A DNA stretch of 64,000 nucleotides from the NCBI GenBank assembly GCA_966211795.1, contig CBIHNW010000013.1, forward strand, positions 62,001 through 126,000, written 5' to 3'. The stretch is from 21-14-0-10-47-8 sp966211795 (lineage in GTDB: Bacteria; Bdellovibrionota; Bdellovibrionia; Bdellovibrionales; Bdellovibrionaceae). The notes below the pieces were generated by a model. That model did no database searches and was not told where the DNA came from. It was given only the letters and a program-made list of their open reading frames with translations. Positions within the stretch are counted from its first letter, which is position 1. The number at the start of each line of letters is the position of its first letter. Shown piece after piece: positions 1 through 8,297 of the stretch. The translations under genes and the position numbers were made by a program.

Positions 1-1186
1 CACGCGCTTGCGCCGTCAATGTCGGCAATCCACCGGCCACAACCAGGGATTTGCCTTTGTTGGCAACCAAGTCTTCCGCCAATTTTGCCAAAAGCTCGGG
101 TTGCATTTTCAATTCAGCCGCGGCATTTGCAAAAGGCTCGAGAGCCGGCTTCATGCCACCGGTCTTCTGAGCAACGGCATAAGCCAAGCCCATGACGGCC
201 GTGATCTGCTGCGAAGGCTTGATCCGAACGCGAACGTCCGCATTGGCGCCCGTCAGAGAGTAATTGGAATCAAACACGACCAGCTTTGGCATGTTTTGAA
301 TGTCTTTACGAGCCGATGAGAACTGACGAGTGTACGTCGTCGGCATCAGCCATGTTCCCAAGAAGTCTGCATCGATGGAAACGATCACTTTCGCTTTATC
401 GAAACGGTAGAATGGAACCGAGTCATCGCCGTAAGAAGCTTTGCGGCCTTCACGGATTTCTTCGTGAGCCAAAGGCTCCCACACATAGTGTTTCGCCGCG
501 AAAGCTTGGCAGAAATCACCCACCACCGCACGAGTCGAAGGTGAATTGATTGAGCTTGTCAGAACCGCGACGCCACCTTTTGCCAGTTGTTTCACAACGG
601 CATCATCGATCTCTTCCCATTTTGCAGAGATGGTATCGCGATTGGTTTTGGCTTTGTTCAAAAGATTGTGCTGAGGGCCCTGCAGGCGCTCAGGATCGTA
701 CAATGACAAAATGTGAGCTTGAGCGCGAACCGAAGTCGCACCTTTGTTCATCGGGTGCTTTGGATTTCCTTCGATTTTCAAAGGACGTCCTTCACGAGTC
801 TTCACCAGCAAGCCCAGAGCTTCGCTGCCGTCAAAGTAAGTTGACGTGTACATATTCGGAACGGTGAAGGTCACCTCTTCCGGTTGTTTGTTGTAAGGAA
901 CGATCTTTTGCACCGGACGACGGATGCAACCAGCCGCCGAAGCCATGGCCAAAGAAGCACCCATCAATTTCAAAAATTCACGACGAGCCCAACCGCCTTC
1001 GCCATCGCTTTCTTGCAATGGAGATGACAGGAACTCTTTTTCCGCCAATTTTTGGAATTCCGGATCTTGAGACCATTGCTCGAGAGATTGCCAGTAGCGA
1101 GCGTCGCGCTGGGACTCTTTCGGGGCGTGATCGTGGTCGTGATCATGTTTGTGATCGTGGTCGTGATGAGAATGAATTTCAGACAT
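1..1186 (-). CDS. actB: Alternative complex III molybdopterin-oxidoreductase-like subunit ActB (3' end outside window)
   Basis: About 395 N-terminal residues are present; the gene continues past the left edge. The ATG at 1186 lies 18 bp after actA. The protein opens with a His/Asp run (residues 5-20, nine His), then a twin-arginine-like segment ARREFLKLMGASLAMASAAGC at about residues 72-92, then residues typical of the TAT-variant molybdopterin oxidoreductase family (VQKIVPY, EGNPKHP, SIDADFLGTW). In alternative complex III, ActB is the large periplasm-facing iron-sulfur subunit of a quinol:cytochrome c (or oxidase) reductase and does not bind molybdopterin. The order actA-actB fits known act operons. 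Family assignment is firm; the remaining subunits should lie to the left. Confidence 0.88.
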   Translation of the reverse strand, partial: MSEIHSHHDHDHKHDHDHDHAPKESQRDARYWQSLEQWSQDPEFQKLAEKEFLSSPLQESDGEGGWARREFLKLMGASLAMASAAGCIRRPVQKIVPYNKQPEEVTFTVPNMYTSTYFDGSEALGLLVKTREGRPLKIEGNPKHPMNKGATSVRAQAHILSLYDPERLQGPQHNLLNKAKTNRDTISAKWEEIDDAVVKQLAKGGVAVLTSSINSPSTRAVVGDFCQAFAAKHYVWEPLAHEEIREGRKASYGDDSVPFYRFDKAKVIVSIDADFLGTWLMPTTYTRQFSSARKDIQNMPKLVVFDSNYSLTGANADVRVRIKPSQQITAVMGLAYAVAQKTGGMKPALEPFANAAAELKMQPELLAKLAEDLVANKGKSLVVAGGLPTLTAQAR

Positions 1187-1204
1187 ATCTATCAAACCTT
1201 CGCT

Positions 1205-1741
1205 TTAGTGGTGGCAAGTTGAACAGTTGAGAGGAGCTTTGTTCTCAGGCTGTCGGTGACAGTTCACACACCAACCCATATCCAAAGTTGAAAACTGAGT
1301 GATTCGTTGCATGGTTTCGACCGGACCGTGGCAGGTCTGGCAATTCACGCCGCGAGCAATGTGCGCCGAGTGATTGAAGTGAACGAAGTCCGGCAGATTG
1401 TGGACGCGAACCCACTCGATCGACTGGCCTTTGTCGTAAGCATCACGCAATTTTTGAATGTGTGGGCTATCGGTTTTCACGGTCAAGTGGCAGTTCATGC
1501 AAGTGCTGAGGGCTGGAATGTTCGAAGCCTTCGAACGCTCGACCTGATTGTGGCAGTACTGACATTGAATCTTGTTCGTGCCGACGTGCAGGGAGTGGTC
1601 GAACGGAAGAGGCTGCTCGGGCGCGTAACCCTGATTGTAACCCCATCCGAGTTTGTGAAATTGATCGCAACCAGTGAGCGCAAAAGCCGCGGCCAATGCG
1701 AACACACAGAGCGCAAACGACATCGATGATCTATGATGCAT
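1205..1741 (-). CDS. actA: Alternative complex III pentaheme cytochrome c subunit ActA
   Basis: 178 residues with an N-terminal hydrophobic export segment ending in LTGC (possible lipobox, about residues 22-25). Five CxxCH heme sites are visible: CQYCH, CMNCH, CQTCH, CVNCH and CSTCH, the last at the extreme C-terminus. Five hemes match ActA, the periplasmic cytochrome that passes electrons out of alternative complex III. An AAGGA ribosome site lies about 8 bases before the ATG at 1741, supporting this start. It is the first gene of the act operon, followed by actB 18 bp later. Maturation would need the CcsA/ResB system found 3.3 kb away. Confidence 0.9.
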   Translation of the reverse strand: MHHRSSMSFALCVFALAAAFALTGCDQFHKLGWGYNQGYAPEQPLPFDHSLHVGTNKIQCQYCHNQVERSKASNIPALSTCMNCHLTVKTDSPHIQKLRDAYDKGQSIEWVRVHNLPDFVHFNHSAHIARGVNCQTCHGPVETMQRITQFSTLDMGWCVNCHRQPENKAPLNCSTCHH

Positions 1742-2163
1742 GACGATTTCCTTGAGCTGGGCTCCGGACAGTTATTTCAACGTTTTCATTCGAAATTCCG
1801 CAAAAAGCCTCTTTCGAGTGATCTATTCGAGTCATCGAACGGAGCTTCAAATCAACGCCTACCAATTGTTAACGCCGTTTAAAGGGCGTTGTTTGCAATA
1901 TTTAAAAACCCAAATAGCTGAATAATCAACGCGTTTTTGAAAACGGAATGAAAATGGGGATTTTGCTTAAATTATCATCAGACACTGCGTCAGTGCGGCT
2001 TTGGTGAAGTTTTGCGCTTTGCCCAAAATATGAACTGAAAATGAGATGATGTATTTGCTGGCCCCTGCTCTCAGAATTCGAATCCCAAATGGATCGCAGG
2101 CTGATCCCTTTTTTCAGAGAGAACTGCCGCATGAATCAGCTGATTGCCAAGATGCGCAAATAA
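1742..2163. other. Gene-free region upstream of actA
   Basis: No convincing gene. It should hold the actA promoter, reading leftward. A short inverted repeat (AACGCC ... GGCGTT, 1870-1889) lies in the presumed actA leader. A 68-codon minus-strand open frame at 1926-2132 has no ribosome site or family signature and is not called. Confidence 0.4.
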
Positions 2164-2202
2164 CAACGAGAGAAGGGCTCGAAGACAGCACTTCTCTCGT
2201 TG
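2164..2202 (-). terminator. Hairpin downstream of the dioxygenase-family gene
   Basis: A perfect 12-bp stem, CAACGAGAGAAG (2164-2175) with CTTCTCTCGTTG (2191-2202), has a 15-nt loop. It starts 28 bp after the stop of the gene ending at 2231 and on the minus strand is followed by TTATTT. The weak T-tract makes it a probable rather than certain terminator. Confidence 0.55.
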
Positions 2203-2230
2203 CATTATGTGTGGAGTGATCAGTAAAGCT

Positions 2231-3025
2231 CTAAAGAGCCAGTCCAACGTTCAATTGCGCAATGAAGCCACTTGTGTCGCCCGAGACCGTCGCCAGCTGC
2301 GACTCAACTCCATCGCTGAAGACATTGTCCCGTGCAAAACTGGTCACGGAGGTGTTCTGTCCCCGGCCGACATACAAACTAGAAGCATAGGCAGATTGGG
2401 TGATCGCTTGCGGAAAGGCAATTTGCGACACCTTCGCGGCCCGAGAGCTTAAATTGTTGTTCAGGAAAACTTCGAAATGAATGTGCGTGATGCGTCCCGA
2501 GTACCAACCAGGATAAATGGTCTGAAAAGTCACCTGCCCCGCTGATGAGGAAACCTGCACGCCTCGCAAGAAAGTCGCGGTCGTCGAATTCCCGTAGCCC
2601 GAGTAATTCCCGTCCTTATCGCAATGCCAAAGATAGACGGCGGCATTTGAAATGGGATTGCAGGAATTGTTGGTGTTAAAAAGGTTCAGCACCATCTGCA
2701 AAGGAACTCCGGCTCGATCCTCGGTGATATTTTGACGGTAGATCCATGATTGTCCCAAAACCTGACTGGCCGGATAAGGGCCCTCGGTTTCCGATGGGAT
2801 CACCGAGCAGGTTCCGGGCGTGGCCGCTTGATCCGTTGTGCTGGTGCTATTGCTTGCGGGCGTGGTGAACGAACTGCCTGCGCACGAGGTGAGCATCGCC
2901 AGACCCGCAAATCCACCGAGGGTCGCCAGCGCCTTTCGCCTTGAAAAGGTGCGCAGAAGCTGCGGATGGATATAATCCTCTCCGTCCATGAGAAGGGTTG
3001 CTTCTGATTTTTGAGCTGACTTCAT
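2231..3025 (-). CDS. Lipoprotein of the intradiol ring-cleavage dioxygenase family
   Basis: 264 residues. The export segment SRRKALATLGGFAGLAMLTSC has a twin-arginine-like SRRK start and a lipobox (LTSC), so the protein is probably lipidated. The body has the intradiol dioxygenase pattern: TEGPYP, then NAAVYLWHCDKDGNYSGY, then YPGWYSGRITHIH. The two Tyr and the HIH pair are the expected Fe(III) ligands (protocatechuate 3,4-dioxygenase type). Start: an in-frame ATG at 3061 exists, but AAGGTGG lies just before the ATG at 3025, which I prefer. No catechol-pathway genes are adjacent, so the substrate is unknown; such surface dioxygenase-like proteins need not act in aromatic catabolism. Confidence 0.82.
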   Translation of the reverse strand: MKSAQKSEATLLMDGEDYIHPQLLRTFSRRKALATLGGFAGLAMLTSCAGSSFTTPASNSTSTTDQAATPGTCSVIPSETEGPYPASQVLGQSWIYRQNITEDRAGVPLQMVLNLFNTNNSCNPISNAAVYLWHCDKDGNYSGYGNSTTATFLRGVQVSSSAGQVTFQTIYPGWYSGRITHIHFEVFLNNNLSSRAAKVSQIAFPQAITQSAYASSLYVGRGQNTSVTSFARDNVFSDGVESQLATVSGDTSGFIAQLNVGLAL

Positions 3026-3215
3026 AAAATCCACCTTTCGCCAGGCCACCAAAAAAAACATCAGGGAGGAGCAAGAGGATCCGGTGGCCTCTTTCCAATA
3101 AAGTACGGGAGAAAGATTGAAACTTTGTGGAATCGGGCGCGATTTTTAAAGAATCAAGGAACTTGATTGCTGGCTGACAATGAAAGGCTTAACGATTGTT
3201 GCGAACTGAGACGAA

Positions 3216-4214
3216 TCAACCTGCTTGGCGCGCGGCTAGGACCTTGGCAAAATCCGCCATCAACTCGTCATAGCGCTCGAAAAATTCGGTGATCCGAGTT
3301 TTTGATAATCCCTTGAGAGAGGCCCTGATCTCTTCGCGGGAAGCAGACCGAAGCTTTTGGTAGAATTCGCGATCGTCGAGGAAGAATTGGGTGTACACCG
3401 GCACCTTTCCGGGTTTGGCGACCTTGTCATGGCCGACAAAGGAGACCGAATGATCAATTCCGATCAGAACTCCGTCCACCGCGGAGACCAGATAATTTCC
3501 GGCATTGCTTCCCCGATCGTGATTGTTGATCAGCCAGTCGAAAATCCGCAGTCGACGTCCCGAAAGCGACTTTTCCACTTTGTATTCGCGTCCATTTCTC
3601 ACCAGAATTTTTTCGCCAGCAGAGTTCGCGCCTCTTTCGAGAGGACGCGCGGAAGAAATGAAAAGCTGCACCGAGCCTTCGACTTGCAATTCCACGGGAA
3701 CACCCGGGCCCGAAAGCGTGCGCACCACCGTTGGCGGAACGATATCCAATCCCAGCAAACGGCTGAAACGATAGGCGACCGCTTCGCGAATGACCTGGTT
3801 GGGGCGCTCGGGATTCAGAGCCTTGAAAACAGCCTGCAGGCCGCTTTCAAACGTGATTTTGTAGGAATCATTCACGCCACCACCCAGAAATTCGACGGCG
3901 GCGACTTTTTCACTTTCCAGACGCCGAGTGACTTGATCCAAAAGAGCATTGCTTCGCTCCGGACTGGCAGAGCGTCCCAAGCGCGCGCGATCAAACGGAC
4001 TGTCGTTGAGAGAGTCGCTGGAGAGCGCGGTAGATTTGGGCGAATTTGCATATTCGGCGTCTCTCGAAGCTTCAGACGATCGAGGCGCCTGCGTGTTTAC
4101 AACCGGAGGGTGATAGTGCGTATAGACCTTACGGCAACGTCCCGCTTGACTGTTCAGCGCCGCAAAAGTCAAAAGTCCAGCTGTTAATAAAAGCGAAGCT
4201 CGCATCGGTTTCAA
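3216..4214 (-). CDS. Secreted kinase-like protein (FAM20C/HipA/PI-kinase-like core)
   Basis: 332 residues with a Sec signal peptide (MKPMRASLLLTAGLLTFAAL, cut probably near SQA-GRC). After a low-complexity linker (about 35-90) comes a core resembling atypical kinases: Gly-rich GGGVNDSYKITF (111-122), Lys131 in AVFKA, Glu144 in REAVAY, catalytic-type NHDRGSNAGN (231-240) and metal-type Asp254 in GIDHSVSF. This order matches kinases of the FAM20C, HipA and PI3/4-kinase-like clans. The TTG at 4214 has AGGA 5 bases upstream; an ATG at 4205 is the alternative. Kinase activity and substrate are inference. It stands alone, with no obvious operon partner. Confidence 0.6.
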   Translation of the reverse strand: MKPMRASLLLTAGLLTFAALNSQAGRCRKVYTHYHPPVVNTQAPRSSEASRDAEYANSPKSTALSSDSLNDSPFDRARLGRSASPERSNALLDQVTRRLESEKVAAVEFLGGGVNDSYKITFESGLQAVFKALNPERPNQVIREAVAYRFSRLLGLDIVPPTVVRTLSGPGVPVELQVEGSVQLFISSARPLERGANSAGEKILVRNGREYKVEKSLSGRRLRIFDWLINNHDRGSNAGNYLVSAVDGVLIGIDHSVSFVGHDKVAKPGKVPVYTQFFLDDREFYQKLRSASREEIRASLKGLSKTRITEFFERYDELMADFAKVLAARQAG

Positions 4215-4471
4215 TACTTTCCTGTTGAGAGAAGCAAATCGCTATCTCTTGCGAAAATGGGGCCGAATCGATGCTCAATGTATCGCGCCTTACATTCGTG
4301 GACCGAGGCTAAAATTCATCGTTGATCAAAGATTAGACGGCAGCAGTGCTTTTTCTTAATTTTGTGGGTCAGCTATTTTGGTTCTTGGCTCCGTAAATCG
4401 CAATCGGCAGGAACGGACGACTTCGCCGGCGGTAGTTAGGCTTTGCGCCGGAGGCTTGCGGCGATGGGAGC
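4215..4471. other. Intergenic region, kinase-like gene to HNH gene
   Basis: 257 bp between divergent genes. It must carry the promoter of the kinase-like gene. The right half (about 4400-4471) is rich in GCCGG runs and may be decayed sequence upstream of the HNH fragment. I see no RNA gene or repeat. Confidence 0.3.
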
Positions 4472-4762
4472 ATGCGGAGCTCGAATCATGGAGTCCACTC
4501 GTCCAGGATAAGCTGCGTCAGTGAAGCTCCCGCCGCGAAACCAAAATCTCAAGCTCAAATCAACCGCGAAGTCTGGCGAGAAAGCCAGCACGAGTGCTGC
4601 AACTGCGGATCAAAGCGCGCTCTCGAGATCGATCACCTGCATCCGAAAGCCAAGGGCGGCGATGACACCAAAGAAAATCTCAGAATTCTGTGCCGGTTCT
4701 GCAATCAGCGTGCGGCCATTCGAGAATTCGGGCAAATGAAGATGGATCTTTACTTAAATTAA
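4472..4762 (+). CDS. Small HNH endonuclease-domain protein, possibly a remnant
   Basis: 96 residues, almost all of it a zinc-finger HNH domain: CCNC, then LEIDHLHPKAKGGDD, then ENLRILCRFCNQRAA. The ID-H, the central N and the two CxxC pairs are all present. Bdellovibrios carry longer proteins that end in this kind of domain after a helical region, introduced by a motif like REVW. Here only about 35 residues precede it, and no ribosome site supports the ATG. It may be a decayed C-terminal fragment or a real stand-alone nuclease. It is followed by a hairpin with a T-run. Confidence 0.55.
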   Translation: MRSSNHGVHSSRISCVSEAPAAKPKSQAQINREVWRESQHECCNCGSKRALEIDHLHPKAKGGDDTKENLRILCRFCNQRAAIREFGQMKMDLYLN

Positions 4763-4872
4763 AAAGCTAACTCCGTCTCGAGACCTCGCTTGTAAGCCCG
4801 CAAGCAGTTTTGCAAGGATGGCGACGGTTTGCTCCGAAACTGTCACGGATTTTGGAGCGAACCCGAAAGCTC

Positions 4873-4934
4873 GCTTTCTGGCTTGCTTGCTTGCCTGCCT
4901 GCCTTGCCTGCGGCCGCAGGCGAAGAAAGCTTTT
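4873..4934 (+). terminator. Hairpin/terminator between HNH gene and ccsA
   Basis: GCTTTCT (4873-4879) pairs with AGAAAGC (4924-4930), followed by TTTT. The loop holds short CTTG/CCTG tandem units (4881-4909) and a perfect 16-bp palindrome (GCCTGCGGCCGCAGGC, 4906-4921). It lies between two convergent genes, as a terminator should. Confidence 0.5.
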
Positions 4935-5012
4935 GCGAATTCGAGATTGGTGCGGCACTCGGGCCGAAGTTTATCGGCCTATTGCGTTTGCTGAACTGAA
5001 GATACCTGACAA

Positions 5013-6665
5013 TCAGGGACGCGAAGCGGCTGGTTTTTCTGCCTTCAGTCGCCCGAAGCGCACAACGCTGGTGAAGATCACGGCCATCAAATGCAGGGCC
5101 ACGAAAACTGAGACGTACTCGACGCCGCCGGCCCCGAAGCCGTAGGAATGCAGTCCCGCACCAAGCACGAAGTTCACTCCGTACCAGGCCATGATGACCA
5201 AAGAGAAGGTCACGATTGCACAGCAGACCATGCCAAAATCTTTGATCCATCCACCCAAGCGGCCATGCAGAACGGCCAAGTAGCCGAGCAAAGCGATCAG
5301 GGCCCAGGTTTCCTTTGGATCCCAGCCCCAGAAACGGCCCCAGCTGTAATCGGCCCAGATACCACCCAAAATAATTCCCGGCGCTAAGAGCGAAATTCCA
5401 ATTTGCATCGCGCGGTAGATCGCCAGCGTGATGGCTTTCAATCGTTCGCGATATTTGTTTTCGTCTTTGAGATAGTAAAACAGTCCGATATCTCCCAAAG
5501 CAAACGCCAAGAAGAAAGCGGCGTAGCTGATGGTGATTGTCAGCACGTGCACCAAGAGCCAAAAATTATTTCGCAAAACCGGCTCCAGCGGTTGCAGCGA
5601 CGGATCCAAAATCACCGGCGCCATATCGGCCAAAGCCAGACAGAAAGCGCCAACCAGACTGCCCGCCAGCAAGATGAATCGCCATCGGTACATGGCCTCG
5701 ATGATCACAGAGAAAAGCACGGTTCCGAAGCCCACCCAAACCACGGTTTCGTACATGTTTGAAACCGGCGGACGACCCGCGATGTAAACGCGCAGACCAA
5801 AACCGTAGAGGTGCAAGAGCATGCCGATAATAACCAAAGCCCAAGCGGGTTTGTAGAACGCTTGCTTTCCCAAAATCCACGCTAAAAAACAGCAGATCGC
5901 GCCGAGCAGGTACACAATCCACGCCCACTGAAAGGGATGAAATTGATTGTAATGAAGCTCGATGCTCATGCGCGTGTCGCTGGGGTAAGCGTGCGGATTT
6001 TCCGCGCGCGCCAAAGCTTTGAATTCATCGACGGACTTTTGAATTTGCGCTTCGACTTCTTTTAATTTCTCGCCATCGTCACCATTTGTGGTTGCCGCCA
6101 AATACGGAACGAAGGCCTTGGTGATTTCGACGATCTTGGCTTGCGGCTCGCCACCCAATTCCGCTAGAGAGAGCCACTTGTCGCCCTGTTTCGGCGGGAA
6201 GACGCGAACGATGTTGCCGGCCGCGATTTCGCGGAAGGTGTAGAGCTGGCTTTCCAGACGTTGCAGCGCTTGAAAAAACGGATCTAATTTTTCTTTCGTC
6301 TCGCGCTTGCTTTGCAGCTCCTGCATCAAGGTCGGAATGCGATCGTTGTTCATGAGCTCGTTGAAAGAAAAGTGTTTGCGCTCTTCTGGAAGCTTCAGAC
6401 TTTTTTTAAGCTCGCCATAGTTCAATTCAAAAAGTGGCGAGTCCTGCCAAGCGGTCGGCTGCAACATCCAAGTCATGATGATTTCGGTGGCCGGTCGCGC
6501 CTCACCCTTAGCATCCGGCAGTTTAAAAGTCTGCCGCCCGTAGATCATCTGCAAGGATTCCCGCGCAAAAGTATCCAGAGGTTTCAGACGCCCGCCGTCT
6601 TGCACCGGCAAAAGTCGCAGGGCTTTCAGTGCATCGGCATGAGCAAAGAGAGAAGAGAAAATCAA
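5013..6665 (-). CDS. ccsA: Cytochrome c biogenesis protein CcsA (heme handling)
   Basis: 550 residues. The C-terminal half is a multi-span membrane protein with the tryptophan-rich heme motif WGRFWGWDPKETWALI and conserved periplasmic His residues of CcsA; the N-terminal half (about 1-220) is a periplasmic extension. With ResB it forms the system II synthase that carries heme out and joins it to CxxCH apocytochromes such as ActA. Start problem: the TTG at 6665 would begin inside a hydrophobic segment. Reading upstream in frame gives a complete signal peptide (KTVLISILLIFSSLFAHA) beginning at an ATT (6690-6692) preceded by GAAGGAAG, so AUU initiation is possible. No ATG, GTG or TTG exists between that point and the upstream in-frame stop. 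Confidence 0.9.
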   Translation of the reverse strand: MIFSSLFAHADALKALRLLPVQDGGRLKPLDTFARESLQMIYGRQTFKLPDAKGEARPATEIIMTWMLQPTAWQDSPLFELNYGELKKSLKLPEERKHFSFNELMNNDRIPTLMQELQSKRETKEKLDPFFQALQRLESQLYTFREIAAGNIVRVFPPKQGDKWLSLAELGGEPQAKIVEITKAFVPYLAATTNGDDGEKLKEVEAQIQKSVDEFKALARAENPHAYPSDTRMSIELHYNQFHPFQWAWIVYLLGAICCFLAWILGKQAFYKPAWALVIIGMLLHLYGFGLRVYIAGRPPVSNMYETVVWVGFGTVLFSVIIEAMYRWRFILLAGSLVGAFCLALADMAPVILDPSLQPLEPVLRNNFWLLVHVLTITISYAAFFLAFALGDIGLFYYLKDENKYRERLKAITLAIYRAMQIGISLLAPGIILGGIWADYSWGRFWGWDPKETWALIALLGYLAVLHGRLGGWIKDFGMVCCAIVTFSLVIMAWYGVNFVLGAGLHSYGFGAGGVEYVSVFVALHLMAVIFTSVVRFGRLKAEKPAASRP

Positions 6666-6760
6666 AAGGATGGAAATAAGAACCGTCTTAATACCACTTC
6701 CTTCGATGGAGCTTGGGCACGCGCCGGTTTTATTTTATTATAAAAAAGCCAGATCACACC

Positions 6761-8065
6761 CTATACCAAAATTAGAGAGCCAAGATATTTAAGCCAACGA
6801 CCTGGATCCTGATTGACCGACAAAATGGACGCGGTCGGAACCCCTTCGGGACTTTCCTGAAAGCTGGCTTGATAAAACGTGAGCCCCTTGTATTTCAAAG
6901 GTTCGTTCATCGCGATCAAAGTTTGTTGACCATCCGGCGTCCCCACCAGGCTTTGATAACTGGCAGCTTTGTTGGTGCCAGGATCGCGCCCGATTTCAAA
7001 CTTCTGCAACTGCAGGCTAAAGCCCAAATCCACGCGCCGATTTCCATAGGTCACGATGTAGACCGCGTCTTTGGTGAAAATTTTGAACACGTCATTGAGC
7101 TGCACCCAATAATTCTTCCCCTGAAAGCTGACTTCGATGGCCGAGGTCGAAAGCTCCGTCGGATGCTCGAGAGTTTTAAATTCGTAAGATTCTTCCGCGT
7201 GCTCAAAATAGCGAAGCAGATGAAATTCGAGGCCCATCCAGCCCGTTTGGAATTTGTCGCCCTCTTTCAGAACTCCCTTTTGTGGTTTCCGGCCGGCATC
7301 TTTATAAGTCAAAAGATACTGAACCTGATCCTTTCCCTGCGGGCTTAAATAAATCACGTTGTCCGCCGGTGGTGCCGCCGGAATTTTTCCGAGTACGAAA
7401 GTGGCCAAACCGAATTTCTGCGTGTCTTCAGCGCCGGCTTTTTTCTGGTACAACCACTCGTTGATATTGGCGCGACCGTTATTCACCTGAAAACGCAAAG
7501 CCGCACCAGTGCGTGGACTTTCGCTGGCCGAGATCTTTCGCGATGGGATCACGAAGGGATTGTAATCCTGAATCTTAAAAGTGCCTTCAGGAAGATCCAG
7601 CTGAATCGGGTGATCCTTGGGACGATTGACATAAAAGTCGACTTCCTTTTCCAAGATCTTAGTGTAACGATCGCCATCAAACGAAGACCAAACCTGAACC
7701 TCGGTGCCCGGGACCGTGACGAAGCGATTGCTTTCACCGATGCCAAATCGCATGGTGCCATCCAAACCGAACCGCTGAGTCAACACCGCACCCAAAAGCA
7801 AAACCAAGATTCCGATGTGCGCGAGAATAAATGGAATGTGTCGCTTCTTCCACGGCCAACGATCGACCATAACGGAGATCAGCGTGATCGAGAGCGCACT
7901 CATCACCACGTACATCATCCACGTGTTGTAGACGACCTTGGCGGCAATCTGCGCATTGTAACGAGCTTCAACGATGGTTCCGGCGGCGATCAAAGCGGCC
8001 AAAGCAATGATAATGACAACCGCAAGCTTCAGAGATGAAAAGGCCTTGATGAATTTGTTCCACAT
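6761..8065 (-). CDS. resB: Cytochrome c biogenesis protein ResB, ended early by an in-frame TAG
   Basis: 434 residues. Early membrane spans (LAVVIIIALAALIAAGTIVEA; ALSITLISVMV; FILAHIGILVLLLGAVL) precede a large periplasmic domain ending in MNEPLKYKGLTFYQASFQ, typical of ResB, the partner of CcsA in apocytochrome c delivery. The frame ends in GSLILV-TAG, in the middle of the expected last membrane span. After the TAG the same frame stays open for 32 codons (GVIWLFYNKIKPARAQ...) and finishes in a TGA at 6662-6664 that overlaps the TTG of ccsA at 6665. The gene is therefore either truncated, read through, or carries a sequence error; the natural end would be 6662. Confidence 0.85.
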   Translation of the reverse strand: MWNKFIKAFSSLKLAVVIIIALAALIAAGTIVEARYNAQIAAKVVYNTWMMYVVMSALSITLISVMVDRWPWKKRHIPFILAHIGILVLLLGAVLTQRFGLDGTMRFGIGESNRFVTVPGTEVQVWSSFDGDRYTKILEKEVDFYVNRPKDHPIQLDLPEGTFKIQDYNPFVIPSRKISASESPRTGAALRFQVNNGRANINEWLYQKKAGAEDTQKFGLATFVLGKIPAAPPADNVIYLSPQGKDQVQYLLTYKDAGRKPQKGVLKEGDKFQTGWMGLEFHLLRYFEHAEESYEFKTLEHPTELSTSAIEVSFQGKNYWVQLNDVFKIFTKDAVYIVTYGNRRVDLGFSLQLQKFEIGRDPGTNKAASYQSLVGTPDGQQTLIAMNEPLKYKGLTFYQASFQESPEGVPTASILSVNQDPGRWLKYLGSLILV

Positions 8066-8297
8066 GAGGCCACCGAAACTATATCAGAAATCCCGCAAGT
8101 GCCACGAATTGCCCCTTGCCGCACGGCAAAAGTGCGCAAACTCAAGGCGGAAATGGCCAGGTCCAGCATTTCACTGCCAAAGGTCCGTCCGCCAGCCCGC
8201 TCGCCGCTATCGACCAATTCCTGATCCAAGGCCGACCGAACCCTGACACAAGCGTTTTAAAAATCAGCGACACTGGAATCACAACCAAGGAGGGGCG

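Noticed and set aside
1926..2132. 68-codon minus-strand frame in the actA upstream region
   Set aside because: No ribosome site, no export signal, no family; overlaps the expected actA promoter region.
4881..4909. Short tandem CTTG/CCTG units as a CRISPR or phase-variable tract
   Set aside because: Too short and imperfect, no spacers, and lying in a terminator loop outside any gene.
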